Shown: positions 1-9,709, counted from the stretch's first letter. The stretch: 64,000 nucleotides of DNA from Alteromonas sp. MMG017 (GCF_018100795.1 NZ_JAGJDY010000005.1:62001-126000); one strand, 5' to 3'. Notes: generated by a model not told the origin, from the sequence alone. A program made the numbers and translations.

Positions 1-51
1 CCAAGTTCTGTGTGGGGCAAAACCTCTTAACCGTGAACTCATAACTATTGG

Positions 52-113
52 GCGTTACGCTTTGCACCGTGTTAAGTGTGCAAAAGCATGAAGATTTAAA
101 CTGTGCGTAACGC
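52..113. repeat. Nested inverted repeats upstream of zapE
   Basis: GCGTTACGC at 52-60 pairs with GCGTAACGC at 105-113. Inside it TTTGCAC (61-67) pairs with GTGCAAA (78-84). The two arms could form a long branched hairpin in the zapE leader, or the end of an upstream transcript. There is no U-tract, so it is not a clear terminator. Confidence 0.4.
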
Positions 114-147
114 TATCTTCCTCGGCAAGACACCATATTAAACCTGT

Positions 148-1359
148 ATGCTACATTCCTCGCCGCTTACCAAATATCAAGCACTAGTCGATTCGGGAAA
201 GCTTCAAAAAGATCCCTCTCAACAACACGCCATTGCATTGCTACAGCAGCTGTACCTTTCATTACAGCAGGTTCACGAAAACGCTTCTCACAAAAGTACG
301 CAACTACAGAGTAAAGGTATATATCTGTGGGGCAAAGTAGGGCGGGGCAAAACCTTTTTGATGGACTTGCTAGACGCGAGTTTGACAAGCTCCCTGTGCA
401 AACGGCAACACTTCCATCATTTCATGCAGGATGTGCATAAGCGGCTCACCGAGCTGTCCGGTAAGTCAGAGCCTTTGCGCCATATTGCGAAGCAGCTAAG
501 TAAGCAGTACAAGGTGTTGTGTTTCGATGAGTTCTTTGTGTCTGATATTGGCGATGCCATGTTACTTGGTAACTTACTGCAATATATGTTTGAACTTAAC
601 ATGGTGGTGGTGTGTACCAGCAATTGTGCGCCAAACGAGCTTTATCGAAATGGTTTGCAGCGTGCACGCTTTTTGCCGGCTATTGCGGCAATCGAAGCTC
701 ATTTAAACATACTGCACTTAGATGGCAAACAAGACCATAGAAAGCGTGCGCTTACATACATTCAACGTTATTTCGAATTACCTAAGCCATTGCAAGCGCA
801 GGCGGCATTGCATCAAACCCTACTTCGTCAGTTCGAATTAACATTTAATAGCACGCCTTCAAGTATAACCGTGTTAGGGCGAACTATTGATATCATCGCT
901 CGAAGTGACGCGGATAAAAATAACTTAGGTATAAGTCATAAGGCAGTTTGTTTCAATTTTTCGGCATTGTGTGAAGGGCCGCGAAGCCACTTTGATTATG
1001 TAGAATTAGCCAAGTTGTACAAAACCATATTAGTGTTCAACGTGCCACCTATGAGTGGCCAGGCGTACGAGCGAATTAAAGCGCGGGGCACTGAAGATAA
1101 CGGTTCGAATATTAACATCGCCTCTGCTGAAACCGGAGAGCGGGAAGTGGTTTTAGCACCTATGGATGATGCATTACGCCGGTTTATTGCATTGGTAGAT
1201 GAATGTTACGACAGTAAAACTAACTTGGTAATAACGTCTTACGTTCCTCAAGATGAAATTTATACCAGTGGCTCGCTTATGTTTGAATTTAAGCGCACGA
1301 AAAGCCGATTGGTAGAAATGGCGTCAGAAGAATTTATGGCGAGTGTGAAGGAAAGATAG
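148..1359 (+). CDS. zapE: Cell division ATPase ZapE (AFG1-like)
   Basis: A 403-residue P-loop ATPase of the ZapE/AFG1 family. In E. coli, ZapE associates with the divisome and affects Z-ring stability; the mitochondrial homologue AFG1 acts in protein quality control. The Walker A motif GKVGRGKT lies at about residues 62-69 and Walker B (VLCFDEF) at about 123-129. The 'CTSNCAPNELYRNGLQRARFLP' region, a family hallmark (sensor and arginine-finger area), follows at about 200. The length is close to the E. coli protein (375 aa). Transcribed alone. The Shine-Dalgarno is weak, but no better in-frame start lies upstream. Confidence 0.93.
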   Translation: MLHSSPLTKYQALVDSGKLQKDPSQQHAIALLQQLYLSLQQVHENASHKSTQLQSKGIYLWGKVGRGKTFLMDLLDASLTSSLCKRQHFHHFMQDVHKRLTELSGKSEPLRHIAKQLSKQYKVLCFDEFFVSDIGDAMLLGNLLQYMFELNMVVVCTSNCAPNELYRNGLQRARFLPAIAAIEAHLNILHLDGKQDHRKRALTYIQRYFELPKPLQAQAALHQTLLRQFELTFNSTPSSITVLGRTIDIIARSDADKNNLGISHKAVCFNFSALCEGPRSHFDYVELAKLYKTILVFNVPPMSGQAYERIKARGTEDNGSNINIASAETGEREVVLAPMDDALRRFIALVDECYDSKTNLVITSYVPQDEIYTSGSLMFEFKRTKSRLVEMASEEFMASVKER

Positions 1360-1522
1360 GCACGCTAACTTATCTTATGTATTAAAAATAAATCTATGAA
1401 TGCCTACCTATTCCACCAATTTCCTACAGAACGCTTCACTTTACCTTTATCGATAAATTGAAAGCAGAAAAAGTTTTCAAACTAGCGTGAATTTATCTTA
1501 AGACCGATTATCTTAAGCGCAT

Positions 1523-2701
1523 TTAGCTAGGAACGGGAGCGTTCTGCGCGATAAGGTTTTTAGACTTCAACTCACGCCAAAACTCAGTTGGAATTTTCAC
1601 TTTCATCGCCTTAATGTTCGCGGTGACTTGCTCCATGGTGCGAGCACCAGGAATAATGGCAGAGACAGTATCTGGGGCTTCAGCAAACTGAAGTGCAGCT
1701 GTTTTCATATCAATACCGTGTTTTATGGCAACAGTGTTAATAGCAGCAAACTTCTGTGACATGGTATTCGGAATTTTGCTCGAATAGTTAAATCGGTTTC
1801 TACCAGCTAAGAAACCGCCATTTAATGGGGCGCCTACTACTACAGACATATCGCGCTTATCCAGCAACGGAAAGGTTTTCTTTAAGGCTTCATCATGATC
1901 CAATATGGAATACTGTAAGGCTAACAAAAATATATCGGGGTCTGATATTTCAAGGGCTTTGTATGCCGCATGGGGAGTATTAATGCCAAATCCCCATCCT
2001 TTAATAATACCCTCGTCGCGCATCTTCGCTAATTCAGGAATTGCCCCTTTAGCGGCTTGATCAAAGTAATGCACCCAATCTTCACCCATGTCACTGTTTT
2101 GAGGCGATAAGTCGTGAATGTATACTATATCAAGTGATGAAACGCCGATGCGCTGCAATGAATCTTCAATAGAGCGACGAGTGCCTGATGCTGTGTAATC
2201 ATAGCGGTAATGAAACGGTGAGTGATCAGCCCAGTGCCAACTGTTTTCTAATGGCTTCGATGACGCGGTCAATAGCCTACCTACTTTCGACGAAAGCACG
2301 TATTCATCCCGCTCTTTATTGCGCAGTAAATCGCCGTAGCGCCTTTCACTTAAACTTAAGCCATAGAAAGGTGATGTATCGTAGTGCCTAATTCCCGAAT
2401 CCCATGCCGTATTAAGCATTTGCAGAATTTCTTCATCGCTTGAAATGGTATTGAAGCCATTTCCCGCAGCAAGCCCACCTAATCCCATTCGGTATTTGGG
2501 GCGATAATGTTTACTGCTTGTCATCGAATTGATGGGTAAGCTCGCGCCTTTTTCGATTTCCCCAAGGGTGGGCATTAACGGCCCTGTAGAAGTCTTGAGC
2601 TTAAGTTCCTGTGCCGCAGCTGTTGAACTCATAATAGAACCAAGACCTAGCACCGCTCCTGCTCCAGCACCAGCTTTTATGAAATTCCTTCGTGTTAACA
2701 T
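1523..2701 (-). CDS. Tat-exported aldo/keto reductase
   Basis: A 392-residue NAD(P)H-dependent aldo/keto reductase. The N-terminus carries a twin-arginine signal (RRNFIKAG at residues 4-11, then an Ala/Gly-rich segment ending at SSTAAAQ), so it is probably exported folded to the periplasm. The AKR tetrad is visible: Asp and Tyr in HYDTSPFYGLSLSERRYG, Lys in SSKVGRLL and His in DIVYIHDLS. The sequence resembles the L-fucose dehydrogenase / pyridoxal dehydrogenase type of AKR, but the substrate cannot be inferred. GGAG lies about 9 nt before the ATG. It converges with zapE and is monocistronic. Confidence 0.88.
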   Translation of the reverse strand: MLTRRNFIKAGAGAGAVLGLGSIMSSTAAAQELKLKTSTGPLMPTLGEIEKGASLPINSMTSSKHYRPKYRMGLGGLAAGNGFNTISSDEEILQMLNTAWDSGIRHYDTSPFYGLSLSERRYGDLLRNKERDEYVLSSKVGRLLTASSKPLENSWHWADHSPFHYRYDYTASGTRRSIEDSLQRIGVSSLDIVYIHDLSPQNSDMGEDWVHYFDQAAKGAIPELAKMRDEGIIKGWGFGINTPHAAYKALEISDPDIFLLALQYSILDHDEALKKTFPLLDKRDMSVVVGAPLNGGFLAGRNRFNYSSKIPNTMSQKFAAINTVAIKHGIDMKTAALQFAEAPDTVSAIIPGARTMEQVTANIKAMKVKIPTEFWRELKSKNLIAQNAPVPS

Positions 2702-3132
2702 GTCATTAATCTCCGTAAGTGATTTTCAATGCGGTTAATTCCCCTTTAAAAATACTAATCAAATAACTAATGAGATCATGATTGATTGTTGTATAAAAAT
2801 TTAAATTTTTACGCTTTACTATTCACCTTTAAATTATAATTAATTCTTATTTTAATAAGGGTTATTAATAGCCGAGATTTCTGATTAATTTAAGTTAGTT
2901 CAGTCGCCATATTTTTTTGATTTACTATTTTATGAAAATTTCTTAAAGATATAAGTGAAGGGGGTTTCATTATGGCTAATTTTTGGTCAAAAAAACTAAT
3001 TTTAAGTCATTTGAATATCGAGCGCGAAGCAGTAGGAGTGTTGTTTGTTTGTTAAGTTTTTGATTTTATTTATTTTTGTTTTGTTGGCATTTAGGTTGCA
3101 AAATTAACTTCGACTTAACCTAAAGGATGACA
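2702..3132. other. AT-rich intergenic region with small dyad
   Basis: About 430 bases between the divergent AKR and DUF3718-type genes. The stretch is very AT-rich, with one perfect dyad, TTAATAA-GGG-TTATTAA, at 2852-2868. No open frame or recognised RNA is seen. It presumably holds both divergent promoters. Confidence 0.5.
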
Positions 3133-3480
3133 ATGATGAACACTTTCACTAAAACACTAGCTACAATTACACTTTCTTTATCTACTATTGGCATGGCAAG
3201 CGCAGCAGATTCATTATTTGCAGCAGACGATTCAGTGTCTTCTAAATTATGTGTTGTTGCAGCACAAGGCAGTAAAATTCAACTGCACAAATCAATTAAA
3301 GATTCTGGTTTGAGTAAAAGCTATATTGCTGAAAATATTACTTGTAATGATCAAAATATCTTAGCCTTTGTGCAAGATTATGCGGAAGACCCAGATAAAA
3401 TGAACAACGTGCTAACTAACGGTAAATTTAATACCAACGTTGAAATTATCGATTTGGCTGCAGCAAATACAAAAAAGTAA
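3133..3480 (+). CDS. Small secreted protein, DUF3718-like
   Basis: A 115-residue protein with a signal peptide ending near ASAAD. The mature part shows one copy of a motif: a Cys (LCVVAAQG), an amphipathic helix, a second Cys about 36 residues later in the signature TCNDQNI, then LAFVQDYA. The same pattern appears twice in the protein at 14695, so the two are paralogues. I associate them with DUF3718, a family of unknown function in Alteromonadales, from memory. The two cysteines probably form a periplasmic disulfide. The start at 3133 is chosen over the ATG at 3127 because AAGG at 3123-3126 would abut the latter. Confidence 0.7.
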   Translation: MMNTFTKTLATITLSLSTIGMASAADSLFAADDSVSSKLCVVAAQGSKIQLHKSIKDSGLSKSYIAENITCNDQNILAFVQDYAEDPDKMNNVLTNGKFNTNVEIIDLAAANTKK

Positions 3481-3546
3481 TAAGTTGGTAAATTGAAGCC
3501 TGAGCATGAAGTTTTCGTTTACATTGTTGTTGCTCAGCACATAATC

Positions 3547-3575
3547 TAAAAAAGGTGGCCATGGCCACCTTTTTG
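3547..3575. terminator. Bidirectional terminator
   Basis: The stem AAAGGTGGCC/GGCCACCTTT is flanked by A-run and T-run. It sits between the convergent DUF3718-like and peroxiredoxin-like genes and can end both. Confidence 0.85.
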
Positions 3576-3637
3576 CTGTTTTACATTTAGCTTCCAATAC
3601 CAAGTATCTTACTTACTAGACTGCAGGCCAAATTGGC

Positions 3638-4285
3638 TTACATACTTTTAAGTGCATCAATAATATCTTGCGGCTCTGAACGAGTTCTATAATCAACATC
3701 TACATAACGCCAGGTTACGTCGCCACTTTGATTGAGCACAAAGGTGGCTGGAATAGGCAGAATGTTACCATTACCGTTGTTGATGGTTTCTAGATCGAGT
3801 TGCCTATCGTTTTTCATGTGCTCAATGAGAAATTCAGGCACTTCCCATGCTACGCCGTACTTACCTGCAACTTTGGCACTTTGATCTGACAATACGATAA
3901 AATCCATCTTGCTAATTTCATCTTCACTAAGCGAATCATCTGGCACCTGCGGGCTTATAGCCACTAGGGTTGCCCCTAGCTGTTTTATATCGGCTAATCG
4001 AGACTGAAGAGCTCTAAGCTGTAAATTACAATAAGGGCACCAACTTCCGCGATAAAAAGTGACTACAACAGGCCCTTGGTTTAAAAGGGTGGAGAGTGAA
4101 ACAGTATTCGCTTTTGCATCTGGTAGCGTGAATTCAGGTGCTTTAGCACCAATTGCTAACGCATCACTGCCTTGCTGAAATGACTTAGCTTTAGCTATTT
4201 CTGCGTCTACCCCTTTCATGAAATCTGGGTTGCCTTTACGGCCAGCTTCAACCTTCGCTTCAGTTTGTTCTTTTAACGTTGCCAT
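3638..4285 (-). CDS. Peroxiredoxin-like (AhpC/TSA) protein
   Basis: A 215-residue thioredoxin-fold protein of the AhpC/TSA 'peroxiredoxin-like' family. The redox motif is FYRGSWCPYC with Cys83 and Cys86, a CxxC arrangement rather than the TxxC of classical two-Cys peroxiredoxins. A helical N-terminal extension of about 45 residues (Lys/Glu/Ala-rich) precedes APEFTLPDA, the usual domain start. The cis-Pro loop is near IPATFVL. No signal peptide is present, so it is cytoplasmic. It likely acts as a thiol peroxidase or disulfide reductase; the substrate is unknown. Monocistronic. Confidence 0.85.
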   Translation of the reverse strand: MATLKEQTEAKVEAGRKGNPDFMKGVDAEIAKAKSFQQGSDALAIGAKAPEFTLPDAKANTVSLSTLLNQGPVVVTFYRGSWCPYCNLQLRALQSRLADIKQLGATLVAISPQVPDDSLSEDEISKMDFIVLSDQSAKVAGKYGVAWEVPEFLIEHMKNDRQLDLETINNGNGNILPIPATFVLNQSGDVTWRYVDVDYRTRSEPQDIIDALKSM

Positions 4286-4555
4286 ATAAGCCTCATGGTG
4301 TGATACATCATAATGACGTATCGAAATAATGGGTATCGAAATGATATTAACGCAGTAACGTTAACGGCTTCTTTGTAGTAATGAAACTTATTTGCACTGC
4401 ATTTACGACTACCTTCGCCATAAATGCGATATGACGCAAAATCCCGTCTACTCTCGTAATATATTGGATATTATTCTGGACACTCACACTTATTTAGTTA
4501 TTAACTAGCAATGTATTTACCTAGCCCTACCACTTTCTAAAACTAAGGACTAACT

Positions 4556-5485
4556 ATGAGCCTTCAGCGGGAAAACAGCCCTCAACAGGAAAACAAAACC
4601 ATTCCACAAGAAGCTTTCGATTGGTACGACGCTTATGCTCACGGCGGCATGGACAGACGCACATTCATGACCAAGCTAACAGGACTAGTTGCCCTTGGTT
4701 ATTCCATGTCTTTCCTAACCTCTGCATTATTGCCTAACTACGCGATGGCTGAACAAATATCTTTTAATGACCCTGATATTACCGCAACTTACGAAACCTT
4801 TGCTTCACCCAAAGGGCACGGAGAAGGTAAAGGGTATTTAGTGATACCAAACGCTTTAACACAAGATGAAACCACACAAAAGAAAGCACCGGTGGTATTG
4901 GTAATACACGAAAACCGAGGGCTAAATCCTTACGTTAAAGATGTGGCCAGAAGGCTGGCGAAGGCAGGTTTTATTGCGTTTGCTCCCGATGCCTTGTTTC
5001 CACTAGGAGGCTACCCTGGCAATGATGATGAAGGGCGTGCTATGCAGCGAACCCTCGAGCGTTCAAAAATAGAATATGATTTTGTAGCCGCCGCTGAATT
5101 TATCAAAGCGCATGAATTATCTAGCGGAAAACTAGGCGCCGTGGGCTTTTGTTTCGGTGGTTATATGGTGAACTATCTAGCTGCCGTCGATAGCAGTCTT
5201 ATAGATGCAGGTGTACCTTTTTACGGTACCCCAGCAGCTAAGGAATTGCGTAAAAATATTGAGGCCCCTTTACTTATTCAACTCGGTGAATTAGACGAGC
5301 GAGTAAACGCCACCTGGCCAGAATACGAAGAAGATTTAAAAGCCAATGATGTTGCGTACGAAATGCATATGTATAAAAACGCGAACCATGGTTTTCATAA
5401 TGATTCCACGGGGCGGTTTGATAAAGACAATGCTGAGTTAGCATGGTCTAGAACTATTGCATTTTTTAATGCTAAATTGGCTTAA
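4556..5485 (+). CDS. Tat-exported dienelactone hydrolase family protein (YghX-like)
   Basis: A 309-residue alpha/beta hydrolase. The dienelactone hydrolase nucleophile elbow GFCFGG places the catalytic Cys at residue 199. Candidate triad partners are Asp in GELDERVN (about 247) and His in ANHGFHND (about 278). A cytoplasmic leader of about 33 residues precedes a twin-arginine motif (DRRTFMTK at 33-40) and a hydrophobic segment, so it is probably Tat-exported or membrane-anchored. The overall plan matches E. coli YghX. The substrate is not known. Monocistronic, with AAGGA before the start. Confidence 0.85.
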   Translation: MSLQRENSPQQENKTIPQEAFDWYDAYAHGGMDRRTFMTKLTGLVALGYSMSFLTSALLPNYAMAEQISFNDPDITATYETFASPKGHGEGKGYLVIPNALTQDETTQKKAPVVLVIHENRGLNPYVKDVARRLAKAGFIAFAPDALFPLGGYPGNDDEGRAMQRTLERSKIEYDFVAAAEFIKAHELSSGKLGAVGFCFGGYMVNYLAAVDSSLIDAGVPFYGTPAAKELRKNIEAPLLIQLGELDERVNATWPEYEEDLKANDVAYEMHMYKNANHGFHNDSTGRFDKDNAELAWSRTIAFFNAKLA

Positions 5486-6019
5486 GCTAGCTGCCTTTAA
5501 ATAGGCTTTTTTAACGTTTCAACGCTTTATTGAAAAGCGTATTACTAATGCAAGGTCTTCAACATAAGCCCGCTTCATTTCAAGGGCTAAAGTGGGGGCC
5601 TTGCCTAAGCATTTACTTTCTCTGATTTCATGTTGTGCTTTTTCCTTGCAATAGTTTTCAAACTAAAACCAATACCGCTGCAGCGCACTATATCTTCGCC
5701 TTTAAAAAATTAAGAGTGCTTTAAGTTTTCAAGTCAAGAGATCACTGTTGTGGTGCACCTCTCATTGTCACTAGCGATCTCTTGGTGCATTGCCAAAGAG
5801 GAAATAACGCCATTGTGAAAAGATATTTTCAAAAACGATTAAGATGAAACTCATCAGATGAGTTTGTCAGGCCAGACAAATACTAGGCTGATTAAAATAA
5901 CCCTTGAATTTATACTAAAGTCTAACGTTGTTGGTATGTTTATTGTGACGTGTTGATTGAACTCCCACTTGGTTTTCCTCCGAGTTGGTACGTAGTTGCA
6001 GTCACAGCAGGAAACACTC
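5486..6019. other. Long leader with several dyads
   Basis: About 530 bases before the TonB receptor. They contain a 9-bp inverted repeat, CAAGAGATC (5735-5743) with GATCTCTTG (5776-5784), and a repeated GGTGCA (5752, 5784). Two overlapping dyads lie at 5847-5880. No open frame or known riboswitch is recognised. Confidence 0.45.
5847..5880 (+). promoter_or_regulatory. Two overlapping operator-like dyads
   Basis: AAACTCAT-CAG-ATGAGTTT (5847-5865) overlaps TTTGTC-AGGCCA-GACAAA (5863-5880) in the leader of the TonB receptor/dipeptidase operon. These are candidate repressor sites. The second vaguely resembles GntR-type operators, which is inference only. Confidence 0.4.
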
Positions 6020-8362
6020 ATGATAAAAACAAATACACCGTTCCGTCCCACACTATTAAGTGTATCTATTGCGGCAATGTTTGCCGTCAGCCCTGCGTAT
6101 GCACAGGAAAGTGAAACCGCCAGTGCTGAAACTGAAGAAGAAAAGATTCAAGTAGTAGGTCGTCGTATCTCTACTACCGAGGTAGCAATTGGTACTGGTG
6201 AAGTAACCAATACGCTAGCCGTTACGCGAGAAGCGTTGTTGTCGGCCCCAGGTGGTATATCTGGGCTCAAAATGTTAGAAAGTTTACCTGGTTTTAATGT
6301 GCAAACGGACGGTGCATTAGGATTATATGAGTTTGGAAACTCTGTGAATGTGCGCGCATTCAACTTAAGCCAAATGGGCTTTGTATTGAACGGCGTACCC
6401 ATGGGGCGTTCAGATGCTTTCGGCGGAAGCCCTATTTTCAGATACGTAGATAACGAGAACTTAGCGTCTGTTGTGGCATCTCCAGGTGCCGGTGATGTTT
6501 CCGCACCAAGTTATTCTACCTTAGGGCCTATAGCTTCTTACTATTCGGTTGACCCGTCTGACGAAGCTGGTGGCATGGTCTCTTACACCATTGGCGATGA
6601 TGATTTAAATCGCTCTTTTGTTAAGCTGGAAACCGGCGACATAAATGGTTTCAAAGCCTATGTGAGTCGCTCGAAAACCGACAGTGATTTATGGCGCGGG
6701 CCCGGTACCATCGACAGAGAGCACATTGAAGGTAAAGCAATTTATGCCTTTAGTGACGAAACGAAATTTACCGTTAGTTATGTAGCAAACGACTTTTTTG
6801 ATTACGATTCGCCATCAGGTACCGAAGCGACTTTTGATGATAACTATTATTACAGCTACCTAGATGCCATTCCTGAAGGCTGTATTGCCCCATTAACGGG
6901 TGTTTACGATTTCAACCAAGATGGGGTAGCGGATGAAAGCGATTTTACCCCTGTGTTTACCGGTAGTAATTGTACAAGTTACTACGAAGATCGCGTAAAC
7001 GTTCGTGACGATAAACTCTATTCTGCCCAGCTTGAAACCTACCTGCTAGATAACTTGTTGTTTACCGGTACTTATTATTTTGAAGACAAAGATGGTTATG
7101 GTGTTTCTCCCGATTCTTATAGTAACACCTTAAGTATTTACGAAGATCAGGCAGCCGCAGGGCTAGATGTGGTGCACCCACGGGGTGTGCAATATGGTTT
7201 ATCGTCAGTAGGGGGCGATAGAAAAGGCTTCGTTGCTGATTTCAGCTTAGAACTCGATGCCCACGATATTCAATTTGGTGGCTGGCAAGAAAAAGACACT
7301 TACCACCGTACGCAACAGCGGTTAAATAAAACCGGCGGTAGTGCTGATGGTGACGTGATTTGGGACGAGGTGGCATATTATCGCCGAGACTACACCTCGG
7401 TCCGTGAAACTACGCAGTTGTACGTGAAAGATACCATTAGCTTAATGGACGACAACTTGAAGCTTGAATTGGGTATTAAATCTTTAAGTGTTGATTATTC
7501 CCTAGATGGGTATCGTGATTATGACGACTACGAAATTGATGGTGAAGCAGGTTATGGCCCCCAGTCTGTGGGCGGCAAGTTTAGCAACCATTTCTTACCT
7601 TCAATAGGCGCGGTATATACCCTAAACGACACCGACCAAGTTTTTGCGTCTTACTCGAAAAACTACGCGCTACCTAATGGTACAGACGATATTTATGACA
7701 ATGCGGTTAGCTTTGAACCCGATACTCCTGAAGGTGAAGAAGCCGATAACCTTGAATTAGGTTACCGTACCAACAAAGAAAACTTTAACGCGGCATTAGC
7801 GTTATTCTATACCCGCTTTGATAATCGTCTGTTTGCTAGTAACGTGTTAAACCCCGCGACTGGTCAGCCTGAGAGCTTTTATATTAATGGCGGCGCTTCA
7901 GAAGCCTACGGATTTGAATTGTCAGGTGTTTATCAGCCTGAAGTGTTCAAAAAACAGTTATATATGAACGCTAATATCTCGTACAAAAATGCCAGCTTAG
8001 TAGACGGTTTTGGCAGTAACCCCGAAGGCAGCGCCTTAGCTGATAGCCCAGATTGGGTGATGACAGGTGGCATTACCTATGAGCCAACAGAATGGATAGT
8101 AGCAAATGTGTCGGCGAAATATACCAGCAGTCGTTTTACCGACTATGCTGAGACCTACGAAATGGACAGCTACACCACAGTAAGTGCCTATGTGGATTTA
8201 GGTGGTGTGAACCCCTTCGGTATGCCTGAAAATGTGAGCTTACGGTTAAACGTAGATAACCTTTTCGACAAAGAAGTGTTGTCGTTTGCGTTTGTAGGAT
8301 CGGCTTTCTATCGCCCTTTGAGCCCTCGTAACGTGCAGGCATCATTAACGGTGGCTTTCTAA
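6020..8362 (+). CDS. TonB-dependent outer-membrane receptor
   Basis: A 780-residue TonB-dependent receptor. It has a signal peptide ending at SPAYAQE, then an acidic stretch and a TonB-box-like EEKIQVVGRR. The plug domain follows (LLSAPGGISGLKMLESLPGFNV, NVRAFNL, VLNGVPMG), then a 22-strand-type barrel ending in the outer-membrane terminal Phe (LTVAF). An EF-hand-like loop, DFNQDGVADESD, sits in a likely extracellular loop. The ATG at 6020 is chosen because AGGA lies just upstream; an in-frame TTG at 5996 is unlikely. The next gene, a dipeptidase, starts 1 nt after the stop, which suggests uptake of peptides. Confidence 0.92.
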   Translation: MIKTNTPFRPTLLSVSIAAMFAVSPAYAQESETASAETEEEKIQVVGRRISTTEVAIGTGEVTNTLAVTREALLSAPGGISGLKMLESLPGFNVQTDGALGLYEFGNSVNVRAFNLSQMGFVLNGVPMGRSDAFGGSPIFRYVDNENLASVVASPGAGDVSAPSYSTLGPIASYYSVDPSDEAGGMVSYTIGDDDLNRSFVKLETGDINGFKAYVSRSKTDSDLWRGPGTIDREHIEGKAIYAFSDETKFTVSYVANDFFDYDSPSGTEATFDDNYYYSYLDAIPEGCIAPLTGVYDFNQDGVADESDFTPVFTGSNCTSYYEDRVNVRDDKLYSAQLETYLLDNLLFTGTYYFEDKDGYGVSPDSYSNTLSIYEDQAAAGLDVVHPRGVQYGLSSVGGDRKGFVADFSLELDAHDIQFGGWQEKDTYHRTQQRLNKTGGSADGDVIWDEVAYYRRDYTSVRETTQLYVKDTISLMDDNLKLELGIKSLSVDYSLDGYRDYDDYEIDGEAGYGPQSVGGKFSNHFLPSIGAVYTLNDTDQVFASYSKNYALPNGTDDIYDNAVSFEPDTPEGEEADNLELGYRTNKENFNAALALFYTRFDNRLFASNVLNPATGQPESFYINGGASEAYGFELSGVYQPEVFKKQLYMNANISYKNASLVDGFGSNPEGSALADSPDWVMTGGITYEPTEWIVANVSAKYTSSRFTDYAETYEMDSYTTVSAYVDLGGVNPFGMPENVSLRLNVDNLFDKEVLSFAFVGSAFYRPLSPRNVQASLTVAF

Positions 8363-8363
8363 C

Positions 8364-9629
8364 ATGACAACGAAAACAAAACTAAATCAGTTAAACAAAA
8401 CAATGGTTGGGGTAGTGGTCGCCTTAGGGCTTGGAACCGCTATGACGAGTTCCATAACACAGGCAGCCGATGCTGTGACACTAGAAGAAGCTGAGGCTAT
8501 TCAGCGAAAGCTAGTGACCTTGGACACCCACCTTGATACGCCTGCGCATTTGGTCAGGCCTGGGTTTGATATTATGGAAAGGCATACTTATGGCCACGAC
8601 TTTTCGCAAGTTGATGTACCGCGTATGCAAGAAGGGGCTCTAGATGGCGGTTTTTGGGTACTTTACACACCGCAAGGACCGCTAACTACTGAAGGCTATC
8701 AGCAAAGCCGAGATACCGCTTTACTGCGTGCCCTTGCAGTACGCACTATGGTTACCAAGCACCCAGAAACGTTTGCGTTAGCCTTAGATCCGGAAGATGC
8801 GAGTGAAATAAAGAAAACCGGTAAACATATAGTTTATATGAGCATGGAAAATTCGTATCCCTTAGGCACAGATATGAGCCTCCTTGAAACTTTCTATAAG
8901 TTTGGGCTACGAATGGCAGGGCCGGTACATTTCAAAAACAATCAGCTTGGCGATAGTTCTACCGATCCCCAAGGGGGGAAGTGGGGTGGGCTTTCGCCGC
9001 TAGGTGAAACCTTTGTTAGCGAAGCCAATAGATTGGGTATTGTGCTAGACGGCTCACACGCTCATGATGAAACGGTTAAAGACATGATTAAGCTGTCTAA
9101 AACTCCCATCATTTTGTCCCACACTGGTGTGAAAGCCATTTACGATCACCCGCGAAACATTGACGACGACTTACTGAAGCAACTTGCGGAATCTGGCGGT
9201 GTCATTCAAATGAATGCTTACAGCGACTACCTTACTGCACTGCCTGAAAACCCCGAACGAAAAGAAGCTTACAAGGGGTTAATGGCCATGGTTAAACAAG
9301 GTGCTGATCACACGGATTTGTTAGAAAAGCGCAGGGAAATTGAGCATGAGCATCCCGCGGTTAAAGCGTCTTTTGATGTTTACATGAAACACTTTTTACA
9401 TGCGTTAGCGGTGGTAGGGCCTAAGCATGTAGGAATTGGCGCTGACTGGGATGGTGGCGGCGGTGTAGACGATATGATGGATGTGGTTAATTTACCCATG
9501 ATCACACAGCGATTGTTGGAAGAAGGCTATACCGAAGAAGACTTAGCAGACATATGGAGCGGCAATGCATTAAGGGTGCTTCAGCAGGCACAAGACTATG
9601 CAGCAAGTTTGAAAACAGCGAGTAAATAG
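8364..9629 (+). CDS. Periplasmic M19 membrane dipeptidase
   Basis: A 421-residue peptidase of family M19 (renal dipeptidase type), a zinc enzyme cleaving dipeptides, including some with D-residues. The signal peptide ends near ITQAAD. The HxD metal motif is DTHLDTP (His56, Asp58). Further family blocks are visible: GLSPLGETFVSEANRLG, LDGSHAHDE, ILSHTGVKAIYDHPRN and VGIGADWDGGGGV. Coupled to the TonB receptor with a 1-nt gap, so the pair probably imports and hydrolyses small peptides. The gene is followed by a strong terminator. Confidence 0.92.
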   Translation: MTTKTKLNQLNKTMVGVVVALGLGTAMTSSITQAADAVTLEEAEAIQRKLVTLDTHLDTPAHLVRPGFDIMERHTYGHDFSQVDVPRMQEGALDGGFWVLYTPQGPLTTEGYQQSRDTALLRALAVRTMVTKHPETFALALDPEDASEIKKTGKHIVYMSMENSYPLGTDMSLLETFYKFGLRMAGPVHFKNNQLGDSSTDPQGGKWGGLSPLGETFVSEANRLGIVLDGSHAHDETVKDMIKLSKTPIILSHTGVKAIYDHPRNIDDDLLKQLAESGGVIQMNAYSDYLTALPENPERKEAYKGLMAMVKQGADHTDLLEKRREIEHEHPAVKASFDVYMKHFLHALAVVGPKHVGIGADWDGGGGVDDMMDVVNLPMITQRLLEEGYTEEDLADIWSGNALRVLQQAQDYAASLKTASK

Positions 9630-9647
9630 ATACACTGAATTGAAGAA

Positions 9648-9682
9648 GCGCCCTATTCATTTGGTGAGTAGGGCGCTTTTTT
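9648..9682 (+). terminator. Rho-independent terminator
   Basis: GCGCCCTA pairs with TAGGGCGC across a 13-nt loop and is followed by six T. It ends the TonB receptor/dipeptidase operon. Confidence 0.9.
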
Positions 9683-9709
9683 ATCTTAAAATAAAAATGT
9701 GGAGTATGC

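Noticed and set aside
2852..2868. TTAATAA-GGG-TTATTAA dyad as a regulatory site
   Set aside because: Very AT-rich surroundings make such dyads likely by chance; noted only within the intergenic entry.
5486..6019. Riboswitch before the TonB receptor
   Set aside because: Dyads are present, but no known riboswitch core (cobalamin, TPP, glycine) was recognised.
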